Positions 7,193 to 16,054 of a DNA stretch of 64,000 nucleotides are shown here, piece by piece. The notes under the pieces are model-generated. The model saw only the letters and a program-made list of their open reading frames with translations, did not search any database and was not told where the DNA came from. Origin of the DNA: Chitinophaga tropicalis. Lineage in GTDB: Bacteria; Bacteroidota; Bacteroidia; Chitinophagales; Chitinophagaceae. The stretch spans positions 372,001 to 436,000 of the forward strand of contig NZ_WRXN01000006.1 of the NCBI RefSeq assembly GCF_009758205.1. Direction: 5' to 3'. The translations under genes and the position numbers were made by a program. Each line of letters opens with the position of its first letter. Position 1 is the first letter of the stretch.

Positions 7193-9265
7193 ATGAGATC
7201 AGGTCTTATTGTGCTTGCATGTACGCTTGCACTCTGTAACACCGTATGCGCACAGTCAGACAGGAACGCCCCTGCTGTGACTGATTCTGTACGCCTGCAG
7301 GATGTGGTGGTGACAGGGCAGTACATACCGCAATCACTTAAAAACTCTGTTTACCAGGTACGTACCATATCAGCTGAATACATAAAGTTACGTGGCGCTA
7401 CCAATGTATTGGGTGTGCTGGATAACCAGCTGGGCGTACGTTTCTCTAACGATGCCACTCTCGGTGAAACCGATGTGGAGATCATGGGTATGTCAGGAGC
7501 CAGTGTGAAGATCCTGCTGGACGGTGTACCCCTGGTTGACCGTGGCAGCACCAGGCAAAGTCTCAGCCAGGTAGACGTGAGTACGATAGAACGCATAGAG
7601 ATAGTAGAAGGACCCATGTCTGTAGTATATGGTACAGATGCGCTGGCAGGAGTGATCAACATTATTACAAAGAAACATACAGGCGGTAGCCAGCTGTCTG
7701 TTTCCGCCAGAGTGCAGGAAGAAACTGTAGGTAAAGAATATGCGCTGCTGGATGGAAAAGGTGTACATAATGAGAATATTAACCTGCAATGGGCAAAGAA
7801 CGGTTTCTTTACCGGCGCTGGTATTACCCGTAATGATTTTGGCGGATGGACAGATACATTGACAGGCAGAAAGAAAGCATGGAAGCCCAAAGACCAGCTG
7901 CTGACCAATGGTACATTCGGCTATAGCAATAAAGTATTGAAAGCCTGGTACCGGCTGGATTACCTGAATGAAGATATCATCAGCCAGGGAGATATTAACT
8001 ATGATAACGGCAAAGCCACAGATCAGCGTTATCTCACCGAAAGATACACTCACCAGGCACAGGCAGTATGGCAGCTGAACAGCCGGTTAAGCCTGAACGG
8101 ATCTGCTTCTTACCAGCAATATCAGAGGCGTACCAGGACAACTATTAAAGATTTTGTGACCGGAACCGAAACACTTTCTCCCGATGCCGGAACACAGGAT
8201 GTCTCTGAATTCAATACAGCATTTTTCCGCGGCACAGCCCAGTATACTATAAATTCCCTTCTTTCTTTTCAACCGGGTATAGAATACCGCAGAGATGCCT
8301 CTTCCGGGCAGCGTATTGAAGGCAATCCGGATATTACAGACTACTCCGCATTCCTCTCTGCAGAGATCAAGCCCTTATCCTGGCTCAATATCAGGCCGGG
8401 AGTACGCCTCAGTAAAAATTCAGTATATGATGCGCCTCCTGTTATTCCCAGCCTGAATACAAAAATTGCATTAGGAAAAGATGTAGATCTGCGCTTGTCA
8501 TATGCCAGGGGCTTCAGGGCTCCTGCCTTACGGGAGCTGTATTTCTATTTCTTTGACGCCAGCCATTCCATTAAAGGCAACCCGGACCTGAAAGCAGAAT
8601 ACTCCAACAGCTACACAGGATCGGTGACCTGGCAGGCCCTGCATCAGGGTAACCTGCGGCTGAATGTAACAGGTACCGGTTTCTACAATGATTTTAATGA
8701 CAGGATAGATGTAGCAATTATCGGTTCTTCAGACACTTCCACCTATGTAAACATCAGTAAGTTTAAAACAACAGGCGGAACACTGAGCGGTGTGCTGAAC
8801 TGGAAAGACCTGCAGGTAAACCTGGGCTTCTCTTATATAGGAAGATATAACCAGTATGCAGATGATGAAGCATATAACAAAACGCAGCCTTCTCCGGAGT
8901 TCATGTGGACGCCGGAAGCGAATGGTAATGTAACATATTACTTCAGGAAACTGAAGGGGGCTGTAAACCTCTCTTATAAATTCAATGGCGTAAGACCTGC
9001 ATATGAAGTGGTGACCAATACAGATGGGTCCACCTTTTTGCACGAAGTGAAAACATCTTCTTTTCACCAGCTGGATGTAACAGCCACCAGGTCTGTTACC
9101 AGCTACCTCTCTGTCAACGCAGGCGTGAAGAATCTGCTGGATAATACCAATATCAATAATAATTCATTGAATACGGGACAGGCTCACGCTACAGGCGGAC
9201 TGCTCTCCATGTGGTATGGCAGGTCTTATTTTTTAGGCATCAGCTTTAACTGGAACCATAATTAG
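7193..9265 (+). CDS. TonB-dependent receptor, heme/metal type (HmuR-like)
   Basis: A 690-residue outer-membrane receptor with a signal peptide (1-20, VCAQ), no carboxypeptidase-like extension, a plug at about 35-160 (VRLQDVVVTGQY, VLDNQLGVRF, VKILLDGVPL, IERIEIVEGPMSVVYGTDALAGVINIITK) and a beta barrel including the FRAPALRELY-type loop seen in vitamin B12/heme receptors. It imports its ligand using TonB energy. The neighbouring HmuY-family lipoprotein gene starts 49 nt downstream, which points to heme or a related metal complex. Probably controlled by the 6948-7005 element. Confidence 0.88.
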   Translation: MRSGLIVLACTLALCNTVCAQSDRNAPAVTDSVRLQDVVVTGQYIPQSLKNSVYQVRTISAEYIKLRGATNVLGVLDNQLGVRFSNDATLGETDVEIMGMSGASVKILLDGVPLVDRGSTRQSLSQVDVSTIERIEIVEGPMSVVYGTDALAGVINIITKKHTGGSQLSVSARVQEETVGKEYALLDGKGVHNENINLQWAKNGFFTGAGITRNDFGGWTDTLTGRKKAWKPKDQLLTNGTFGYSNKVLKAWYRLDYLNEDIISQGDINYDNGKATDQRYLTERYTHQAQAVWQLNSRLSLNGSASYQQYQRRTRTTIKDFVTGTETLSPDAGTQDVSEFNTAFFRGTAQYTINSLLSFQPGIEYRRDASSGQRIEGNPDITDYSAFLSAEIKPLSWLNIRPGVRLSKNSVYDAPPVIPSLNTKIALGKDVDLRLSYARGFRAPALRELYFYFFDASHSIKGNPDLKAEYSNSYTGSVTWQALHQGNLRLNVTGTGFYNDFNDRIDVAIIGSSDTSTYVNISKFKTTGGTLSGVLNWKDLQVNLGFSYIGRYNQYADDEAYNKTQPSPEFMWTPEANGNVTYYFRKLKGAVNLSYKFNGVRPAYEVVTNTDGSTFLHEVKTSSFHQLDVTATRSVTSYLSVNAGVKNLLDNTNINNNSLNTGQAHATGGLLSMWYGRSYFLGISFNWNHN

Positions 9266-9314
9266 TAAAGGCTTTAACTATTTGATAAATAAATACAATT
9301 AAAATTCAGTTTCT

Positions 9315-10337
9315 ATGAAATTAAGCAGACATTTCCTCGTATTGGCAGTAGTGACAGGTTTTCTTAGTGCATGTAGCAAAGACGAGGATGCCACAGTGGT
9401 AATACCACCATCAGATGGTTCGGAATTAACACTGAACGGAGGTGGCGGCACTGGTTCCCCTAACACTGTATACGTAGACTTCAGCGCTGATTCCGCCACT
9501 GCCGCAGCACGCACCAGCTGGTCACTCGGGTTTTACAGCGGATCAGACTACCGCGTGGTCCTGAACGGATTTACTTCTATGAGCGCTGTAGCACTCACTA
9601 AAACAGATATCAGCACAGTAGGCCTTTCTGATGCGGAGGGCGTTAGCCTTGCCATAGGGCAGGGGGCAGGTACCCTGTCTATGATAGACGATGTATTTGG
9701 AGATCTTACCAAAACCGTTATTGCAGAAGTGTCTGCCACAGAAAGCAGCAATGTGGTATACCTGGTAAAACCTGAAACAGCATCTGCCTCAGATCCCTCT
9801 ACCTGGTACAAGGTCCGTATTACCCGTTCAGGTAGCGGTTATTCCCTGCAGTATGCAAAGCTGGGGGAAACAACCATTAAAACAGCTGCTATCACAAAAG
9901 ACGCTACTTACAACTTCACTTTCTTTTCTCTCGAAAACGGAGCTACAGTAAAAGTAGAACCTAAGAAAGCAGAATGGGACATCGCCTGGTCTTATGCCGC
10001 TTATTATACCGCAACCATTCCCTACTTCTTCTCCGACTTTGTAGTGATCAACCAGTATGCAGGAGTAACAGCCGCCAAAATGGATACTGCAACTATCAGC
10101 TATAGTAATTTTGCCGCAACTGATATTGCCGCACAAACGTTCGTGTCTGCACGTGATGCCATTGGCAGCAGCTGGAGAGCTACTACCGGTAATGGCATTT
10201 ATAAGAACCTCTATTATATTGTTAAAGACGCTGCAGGCAACTATTACAAGCTGAAGTTTGTAAGCATGGGCCTGAACGATGGAGGTACAAGAGGTTATCC
10301 TGTTATTGAGTATAAACTTGTGCAATCAGCCAGTTAA
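9315..10337 (+). CDS. HmuY-family surface lipoprotein without histidine
   Basis: A 340-residue lipoprotein. The lipobox LSAC is followed by SKDED, which fits the Bacteroidota signal for surface display. The mature protein has the HmuY pattern: NGGGGTGSPNTVYVDFS, TSWSLGFYSGSDYRVVLNG, then KAEWDIAWSYAAYYT and a C-terminal YYKLKFVS strand. HmuY proteins capture heme and pass it to a TonB receptor. Here the mature chain contains no histidine at all, so if it binds heme the ligands must be other residues such as methionine. It is the last gene of its transcript, followed by a terminator at 10353. Confidence 0.82.
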   Translation: MKLSRHFLVLAVVTGFLSACSKDEDATVVIPPSDGSELTLNGGGGTGSPNTVYVDFSADSATAAARTSWSLGFYSGSDYRVVLNGFTSMSAVALTKTDISTVGLSDAEGVSLAIGQGAGTLSMIDDVFGDLTKTVIAEVSATESSNVVYLVKPETASASDPSTWYKVRITRSGSGYSLQYAKLGETTIKTAAITKDATYNFTFFSLENGATVKVEPKKAEWDIAWSYAAYYTATIPYFFSDFVVINQYAGVTAAKMDTATISYSNFAATDIAAQTFVSARDAIGSSWRATTGNGIYKNLYYIVKDAAGNYYKLKFVSMGLNDGGTRGYPVIEYKLVQSAS

Positions 10338-10352
10338 TCATTTGATATAAGT

Positions 10353-10376
10353 GGGGAGGCGCAGCCTCCCCTTTTT
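10353..10376 (+). terminator. Rho-independent terminator after the first HmuY gene
   Basis: An 8-bp GC stem (GGGGAGGC / GCCTCCCC) with a GCA triloop is followed by five T residues, 16 nt after the stop codon. It separates the first receptor/HmuY pair from the next transcript. Confidence 0.9.
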
Positions 10377-10389
10377 ATTAATTTCCCGA

Positions 10390-10463
10390 TTGCGTAAATC
10401 GTTTTCCTTTTTCGTCATATAACAGTTAGGGCTACTTCCTAATTTTGCCATCACTACTCCGCC
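10390..10463 (+). promoter_or_regulatory. Putative activator site plus promoter of the second HmuR-like receptor
   Basis: TTGCGTAAATCGTTTTCCT (10390-10408) matches the 6948 site at 18 of 19 positions. A perfect Bacteroidota -7 box TAATTTTG follows at 10440-10447, its TTTG 36 nt after the end of the 19-mer exactly as at the first site, and ACTCCGCC recurs at 10456-10463. A weak -33 element (TTAGGG) lies at 10426. The terminator at 10353 precedes it, so this starts a new transcript. Confidence 0.65.
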
Positions 10464-10545
10464 CTGTACAATTACGATCAAAAATTTAAACCCTGGCATA
10501 GTTGCCTGCCTTCAGCAACCCGGCAGAAGCATCATTGACCTATCT

Positions 10546-12669
10546 ATGTGTACCAGAAAGGATCTATACATTTCAATTACATTGTTATGTCTCAGCAGCA
10601 GATTACTGGCGCAGTCAGACAGCTCTGCAAAAGCAAGAGAACTGCGTGGTGTGGAAGTAAAAGCTGTAAAGCTGGAAACATTAACAAGCAAAGCCGCCAT
10701 GCCGGTAACCATCATTACCAGGAAAACCCTGGATATGATGGGTAGCCGCCGCCTGGATGAAGTGATGCGCGAACAGACAGGTATTGCTATTGTCAATGAC
10801 ATAGCCGCCGGCTCACGCGCCATCGGTATGCAGATGCAGGGCTTTAACTCAGACTATATACTGATCCTCATTGATGGTCAGCCCATGATAGGACGTAATG
10901 CAGGTAACTTTGACCTGTCACGTATCACCGTATCAGATATAGAAAGAATAGAGATCGTAAAGGGCGCATCATCCAGCCTCTTCGGCAGTGAAGCATTAGG
11001 TGGAGTGGTAAATATTATTACCCGGCAACAGGTCACCACCGCACAAGGCGTAGCTATACTGCGCTATGGTACCCGGAATACACAGGATGCCACACTGGAA
11101 GGAGAACTGCCCTTCGCAAAGAATAAAGGAGCCGTTTCATTGTCAGGTAATTATTATCATACAGACGGTTATAACGTGAACGCTTATCTGAGCAGTGGCG
11201 CTACAGCGCCTCCATATGACAGTTACAGCCTCCAGGCCCGGGCCCGGTATAAACTGAATAACGCGCATACCCTGAACGTCTCGGGACGATGGGCATTGCG
11301 CAATTCCCTGAATGAATCAGTATATGGCTCCGGGCAGACAGCTAATAGCACAAAAGATGTGTTGAAGGAAAGTGATATTAACAGTTCCATAGTATTGCAA
11401 TCTTCATTAAGAAAAGGCTGGCGGCTGAAAAGCCAGTATTACCTGACCCGTTATCATTCAGGACAGGATGTCAGTACAGGCAAACAGATGCAGCTGAAAG
11501 ACAACGACTTTACACAGTATTTCCACCGGCTGGAAGAACAGGTAGGTTATACTCCATCTGAAAAATTATCTTTCATTGGCGGCGCAGGTATGAACTTTGA
11601 ACAGATGAATGACACTGAATTTTCAGGAGCGGGAGATATGAGAAGTGAGTATGCTTATGTACAGGGCGACTGGAAATTTCATAATAAATGGAATGCCCGT
11701 ATTGGCAGCAGGTATGATCATCATGATTACTATGGTGGCAGATTGAACCCCAGTGCAGGCATCAGTTTTACTGCATCGGAAAAACTTACGCTGAAAGCGG
11801 CAATAGGGACAGGATACAAAACACCCGACTTCAAAAAACGGTACCAGGTGTTCACCAATCCGCAGGCCGGGTATACCGTGCTGGGCACTGAAGAAGTAAC
11901 TGCTACCCTGGCAGAAATGCAGGCTGCAGGACTGATCAGCGAGATCAGGCCCATAGCGGAAGATATTAACGCCAGCCTGCGTCCGGAAACATCAGTCTCG
12001 TGCAACGTAGGAATGAATTATCAGCCGCATCAGCATCTAAGCGTAGATGTAAATGTTTTCTACAATAGCCTGCACAACTTTATCAATACTGTGCAGATAG
12101 CCACCAGGACCAATTACCAGCCTGTTTATTCCTATATAAATATTGATCGTTCGTATACAGCAGGAGTGGAGGGAGGCGTATCCCTCCGCCCGTTGAAGGG
12201 ACTGGAAGTCACAGCAGGTTATCAGCTGCTGTATGCAAAAGACAGGGGCATTATGGATTCCATCCGTGCAGGCGGATATCCCTACAATAAAATACGTAAC
12301 AGTAATACAGGAGAAACCCGTGCATCCCGGGTGAGTGATTACATAGGGCTTGAAAACAGGTCTCGCCATATGATCAACCTGCGTTGTTTTTACGAATATG
12401 CTCCCTGGGGCGTCAGCGCTACTTTCCGTGTCAGTTACAGGAGCAAAGCCGGCTATGATGATGCAAACAACAACCGCTTCCTTGACCGGTACGATACTTT
12501 CATAGCCGGATACAGTATGCTGTACGCATCCCTGGAAAAGAAATTATTTCAATCACATTTATCAATACAGGTAACAGCGGATAATCTGACCAATTATACT
12601 GACATGCTTATGCCGGGACAGCCGGGCCGTATCCTGATGGCCGGACTGAAATGGCGATTCTTTAAATAA
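10546..12669 (+). CDS. TonB-dependent receptor, heme/metal type (HmuR-like), second copy
   Basis: A 707-residue outer-membrane receptor with signal peptide (1-22, SRLLAQ). The plug spans about 30-165: LRGVEVKAVKLE, AMPVTIITRKTLDMMGSRRLDEVMREQTGIAI, ILILIDGQPMIGR, IERIEIVKGASSSLFGSEALGGVVNIITR. A barrel follows with the GTGYKTPDFKKRY loop typical of heme and cobalamin receptors. The sequence differs clearly from the receptor at 7193, so it is a paralogue rather than a recent copy. Two HmuY-family genes follow at once (8 nt and then 31 nt), supporting a receptor plus hemophore unit. Confidence 0.88.
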   Translation: MCTRKDLYISITLLCLSSRLLAQSDSSAKARELRGVEVKAVKLETLTSKAAMPVTIITRKTLDMMGSRRLDEVMREQTGIAIVNDIAAGSRAIGMQMQGFNSDYILILIDGQPMIGRNAGNFDLSRITVSDIERIEIVKGASSSLFGSEALGGVVNIITRQQVTTAQGVAILRYGTRNTQDATLEGELPFAKNKGAVSLSGNYYHTDGYNVNAYLSSGATAPPYDSYSLQARARYKLNNAHTLNVSGRWALRNSLNESVYGSGQTANSTKDVLKESDINSSIVLQSSLRKGWRLKSQYYLTRYHSGQDVSTGKQMQLKDNDFTQYFHRLEEQVGYTPSEKLSFIGGAGMNFEQMNDTEFSGAGDMRSEYAYVQGDWKFHNKWNARIGSRYDHHDYYGGRLNPSAGISFTASEKLTLKAAIGTGYKTPDFKKRYQVFTNPQAGYTVLGTEEVTATLAEMQAAGLISEIRPIAEDINASLRPETSVSCNVGMNYQPHQHLSVDVNVFYNSLHNFINTVQIATRTNYQPVYSYINIDRSYTAGVEGGVSLRPLKGLEVTAGYQLLYAKDRGIMDSIRAGGYPYNKIRNSNTGETRASRVSDYIGLENRSRHMINLRCFYEYAPWGVSATFRVSYRSKAGYDDANNNRFLDRYDTFIAGYSMLYASLEKKLFQSHLSIQVTADNLTNYTDMLMPGQPGRILMAGLKWRFFK

Positions 12670-12677
12670 ACAGTCCA

Positions 12678-13376
12678 ATGCGTATTAAAACCCTTATGGC
12701 AATACCTGTCGTATTGCTGATGTGTCTCCTTTCGTGTAAGAAAGATGAGAACAATGATACAAAAACCAATTATGAAGACGGTGTAAGCACCGTTGTGTAT
12801 GACCTGGCAGGAGATACAAAGGCTTCCGTAGCAGATGGCGTGGAAGGGAAAGAACGCCGTCCTTTCAACAGTTTCTTCTTCAGGCTGTCAGCAAAGCTGC
12901 AATCATGGGACAGCTCAGCTGCCAATAAACAAAGCAACAGCTGGGACCTTGCATTCACCGGTGTTTATAATGCCATGGTATATGTGAACAATGGAGCTGA
13001 TGCTGTTTCACCAGGATATGGAGGCAACGGAAAAGGACTGATAATAGCAGTAGATTCACCTTACTCAAAAGTAACGGTAGCGCCCGCACCTGAAGACATG
13101 GAAACAAACAACCTGAAATTTGTAGGATGGGATGGCTATCCACAGGCATATAATACAGGATGGTTCTTTTATTCACTCAGCACTCACCTGGCAATACCTA
13201 TTAAGAACCGCACTTTTATCATACGTACTGCAGAAGGAAAATATGCCAAACTGGAATTGCTTAATGTATACCAGGGCAACCCTCCGGCAGTAACAGATCT
13301 TCACTGGCCTGCACCTTATTTCACATTCCGGTATTATGTACAGGAAGATGGCAGCAGGAACCTTCGTACCCCCTGA
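12678..13376 (+). CDS. HmuY-family lipoprotein
   Basis: A 232-residue lipoprotein with lipobox LLSC followed by KKDENND, a likely surface-export signal. HmuY features include SNSWDLAFTGVYNAMVYVNNG, SPGYGGNGKG, FIIRTAEGKYAKLELLNVY and a final YFTFRYYVQEDGS. It begins 8 nt after the receptor stop and is probably translated from the same mRNA. It is a paralogue of the next gene: the WDxxFTGxYN, NNGxxxxSPGYGGxGKG and xRTAxGxYAKL blocks match, indicating tandem duplication and divergence. The likely role is heme (or similar) capture for the adjacent receptor. Confidence 0.8.
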   Translation: MRIKTLMAIPVVLLMCLLSCKKDENNDTKTNYEDGVSTVVYDLAGDTKASVADGVEGKERRPFNSFFFRLSAKLQSWDSSAANKQSNSWDLAFTGVYNAMVYVNNGADAVSPGYGGNGKGLIIAVDSPYSKVTVAPAPEDMETNNLKFVGWDGYPQAYNTGWFFYSLSTHLAIPIKNRTFIIRTAEGKYAKLELLNVYQGNPPAVTDLHWPAPYFTFRYYVQEDGSRNLRTP

Positions 13377-13407
13377 TCGCATTAATCAACTATTAAGAAG
13401 AAGTATA

Positions 13408-14193
13408 ATGATGTTACGTACCTATTTAGTGAGCATGGGACTGCTCCTGTTTGCAGCATCCTGTTCCGATAACAATGATGATACCAAACCGGCCCCTGAG
13501 CCGGAAGATTCTACCGTTGTCATAGAAACAGGTGTTTACACTCTTGCAAACGTTGCTGCAGATACTGCAGCCACTTCATCTGCAGCCGCAAAGCCATTTT
13601 ATTACAGCCTGGAAGATCAGCGTGTAGTACCTGCATCACAGGTACAGACCAGCAACTGGGACATTGTGTTTACCGGTACCTACAACAGCAGTATTTACGC
13701 AAACAATGGTACTGCCCAGTATTCTCCGGGTTATGGCGGTCCGGGTAAAGGAGGCATTTATATGGTGATAGACCAGCAGATAGATGCAGGTTACTATGGA
13801 GGCGCCGGCCAGGTACTGAAAAGCATTCCTGCACGCAGTCTTTTTGATACGGCTTTTGCAAGAGTAAAGACAGTGCCTGTCAATGACAATGAATTTAAAA
13901 CTAACGAATCTATAGGGCTGGATTATTTCAGTGGCAGTAGTTCAGGGTGGGCATACTATGATTTTTATGGTACTATGTTCCCCGATCAGCCATATGATTC
14001 AGTAACGCATGTATGCTATAACATGCCGCGTACACTGGTAGTAAGAACAGCAAAAGGGAACTATGCAAAGCTGATCATCTACAGCATATATAAAGGGGCG
14101 CCGGAAAAACCAACACGTTCCTACCGTCCCGGCTTTATCACTTTCAAATATGCTATTCAGAAAGATGGCAGCAAGAACCTGAACATACAATAA
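13408..14193 (+). CDS. HmuY-family lipoprotein, tandem paralogue
   Basis: A 261-residue lipoprotein (lipobox FAASC followed by SDNNDD). The start at 13408 (MMLRTYLVSMG) gives a proper lipoprotein signal; an upstream in-frame ATG overlaps the previous gene and would spoil it. It shares with the preceding gene NWDIVFTGTYNSSIYANNG, SPGYGGPGKG, LVVRTAKGNYAKLIIYSIYKG and ITFKYAIQKDGSKNL. The middle is about 30 residues longer. It is probably also a surface ligand-capture protein; having two unlike versions beside one receptor suggests different ligands or a relay. Confidence 0.78.
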   Translation: MMLRTYLVSMGLLLFAASCSDNNDDTKPAPEPEDSTVVIETGVYTLANVAADTAATSSAAAKPFYYSLEDQRVVPASQVQTSNWDIVFTGTYNSSIYANNGTAQYSPGYGGPGKGGIYMVIDQQIDAGYYGGAGQVLKSIPARSLFDTAFARVKTVPVNDNEFKTNESIGLDYFSGSSSGWAYYDFYGTMFPDQPYDSVTHVCYNMPRTLVVRTAKGNYAKLIIYSIYKGAPEKPTRSYRPGFITFKYAIQKDGSKNLNIQ

Positions 14194-14205
14194 TCTAAAT
14201 CAGCG

Positions 14206-14940
14206 ATGAAACTCAAATACCAGATACTGGCAGGCCTGACGGCTATACTGGCCGCAACAGCCTGTACAAAAACAGAAACAGTAGATGCTCCGGCCCTGGC
14301 CACCAATCGTGTGCTGGAGTATAAGATCACCAATGTATCCGGCGATCCTATCTATGGCGTGATCAATGATGAGAAGAAAACGATCATCGCTTACATTCCT
14401 TACTACTATTACCTTACTTCCCTGCAACCGGAAGTTAAAGTGTCTGATGGGGCAACAGTCACTCCCGGTAGCAATACACTGGTAGAAGACCTGGATAGCC
14501 TGTTCTTTGCCGCTGCTCCCCTTCAATATACCGTTACTGCAAAGAATGGCACTAAGGCAACCTACTCCCTGTTGCTGGAAACACAACAACCGGAATTAGG
14601 CATGGAAGCGCCGGAACAGGATACTCTCCTGGCCAGCTATACACTGGACGAAGCGCCTTACGATGTACAGAGCAGGTACACATTGAGAGGAAAGAACTTC
14701 ATTGTAAACAGTGCGCTGACGGTAAAACCCGAAGTGATCTTCCTGTCAGCCGATAACAAAGCTTACCCCGCCGTAGCTACCAGCGCATTTGCCACCAGCG
14801 ATGGAGTGAATGGATCTTTCAGTGTGTATATGCCTTATGAGGCTAATATTCCTGAAGGTAAATACAGGATCAGAGTGGTGAACTACAGCAGGCAGGTAAT
14901 ATTGGAAAACCCTGTTTATATAGCACACCAGGTTAAATAA
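14206..14940 (+). CDS. Ig-like lipoprotein (DUF5018-type) in heme locus
   Basis: A 244-residue lipoprotein with lipobox ATAC after MKLKYQILAGLTAILA. Residues 30-125 look like one beta-sandwich repeat (ITNVSGDPIYGVINDEKKTIIAYIPYYYYLTSLQPEVKVSDGATV ending YTVTAKNGTKATYSLLLE, a pattern found in DUF5018 proteins). Residues 135-240 form a second Ig/IPT-like domain (YTLRGKNF, KPEVIFLS, GKYRIRVVN). It starts 12 nt after the HmuY paralogue and is co-transcribed. No catalytic motif; probably a cell-surface binding or spacer protein. Confidence 0.65.
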   Translation: MKLKYQILAGLTAILAATACTKTETVDAPALATNRVLEYKITNVSGDPIYGVINDEKKTIIAYIPYYYYLTSLQPEVKVSDGATVTPGSNTLVEDLDSLFFAAAPLQYTVTAKNGTKATYSLLLETQQPELGMEAPEQDTLLASYTLDEAPYDVQSRYTLRGKNFIVNSALTVKPEVIFLSADNKAYPAVATSAFATSDGVNGSFSVYMPYEANIPEGKYRIRVVNYSRQVILENPVYIAHQVK

Positions 14941-14967
14941 GTTTTGCTCATTCAAAGAAAGATCTCC

Positions 14968-15918
14968 ATGACAATTTTCAATAGATACAATGGGCCGGTA
15001 ATAACAGGTATCCTGTTATTTTCATTAGCCTGTAAGAAGGAAACAGAAACAACGCCTTATCCATATAACGAAGTCACCTCATTTGTGGTGCCAATAGGAG
15101 AAGGTGATAGCCTCCAGGCAGCTATCAGCGACGGAGAGCTGATCCTGTACTGGCCATCTGCAACAGCGGTGCCCGCCACTATTACGCCCGTTATTAAAGT
15201 GTCTGAGAAGGCAAGCGTACAACCCGTCTCCGGACAGGCCATAACACTGGCTGATAGTATTACCTATACTGTTACGTCAGAAAGTGGTGTAAAGGCTGCT
15301 TATAAGCTGAAGCTGCGCATTAACCAGGCAGCTATTTCCCTGAATGATGAAACAAACCTGACCACTGCTATGGGCGGTTCCCTGACGCTTACCAACTATG
15401 TATATAACGTGATCATGGATACAACCCAAACACATGCTTTCCTGGTTTCCGGAGCAGGAGGCACCACTCCGCTGATCATTTCCAGCCTGGAATATGCGGG
15501 TAGCTATACCCCGGTGTTTATAGCTACAGTGCCGGGAGAAGGACTGGATACAGGCTATTACAAAGTGAGGATCAGCAGTGGGGTACAGACAATTACCAGC
15601 AGCAGGGCCTTTGTAAGGGTGAATTACGGCGTACCTGCGTTGGTTACACCGGCGACGGCCGTTACTGTGAAAAGAGGGGAGACCTTTACGCTGACAGGCA
15701 GCAACCTGCGTAATATAGCCTCTTCCAGGGCCAGGTTCAGCACAAATAATACATTCTATAACCTGGAAGTGGTGAGCAATACAGCTACCAATGTAACACT
15801 CAGGATGCCGGCTTCCAATCCTGCCGGTACTTATAACCGCGTACTGGTTGTGTACAATAATGACGCAGGCGGGGTAACCAACCTGGTAGCCAACTTTACG
15901 CTGACCGTTACTGAATAG
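14968..15918 (+). CDS. Ig-like / IPT-TIG lipoprotein (DUF5018-type)
   Basis: A 316-residue lipoprotein. The ATG at 14968 was preferred to a TTG 24 nt earlier because it leads straight into the signal (lipobox SLAC, then KKETETT). Domain 1 (about 30-105) repeats the architecture of the preceding gene: a sentence-like strand ending SITYTVTSESGVKAAYKLKL. Domain 2 (about 115-220) and domain 3 (about 220-315, PALVTPATAVTVKRGETFTLTGSNL, TNNTFYNLEVVS) resemble IPT/TIG folds. It is the last gene before a hairpin at 15969. Function unknown; surface ligand binding is a guess from context. Confidence 0.65.
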   Translation: MTIFNRYNGPVITGILLFSLACKKETETTPYPYNEVTSFVVPIGEGDSLQAAISDGELILYWPSATAVPATITPVIKVSEKASVQPVSGQAITLADSITYTVTSESGVKAAYKLKLRINQAAISLNDETNLTTAMGGSLTLTNYVYNVIMDTTQTHAFLVSGAGGTTPLIISSLEYAGSYTPVFIATVPGEGLDTGYYKVRISSGVQTITSSRAFVRVNYGVPALVTPATAVTVKRGETFTLTGSNLRNIASSRARFSTNNTFYNLEVVSNTATNVTLRMPASNPAGTYNRVLVVYNNDAGGVTNLVANFTLTVTE

Positions 15919-15968
15919 GAAAAGAGTTAACCAACATACGGGGTAGTCAGATCCTTGTTGCAAAATAA

Positions 15969-15997
15969 ATACCCGGGCAGTTGCGATGCCCGGGTAT
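15969..15997 (+). terminator. Strong hairpin between lipoprotein genes, possible terminator or attenuator
   Basis: An 11-bp perfect stem (ATACCCGGGCA / TGCCCGGGTAT) with a 7-nt loop sits 50 nt after the 14968 gene and 57 nt before the next start codon. No T run follows, so it may be an mRNA-processing or partial-termination site rather than a classical terminator. Confidence 0.5.
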
Positions 15998-16054
15998 GAA
16001 ATAGCGACAACAGGTAAGGCAACCTAAATACCCTAACATTTTAAACAAGAAAAA

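Noticed and set aside
7351-8053. Two antisense frames of about 185 codons within the first heme receptor gene
   Set aside because: They mirror the receptor coding sequence, have no ribosome-binding site context and show no recognisable domain.
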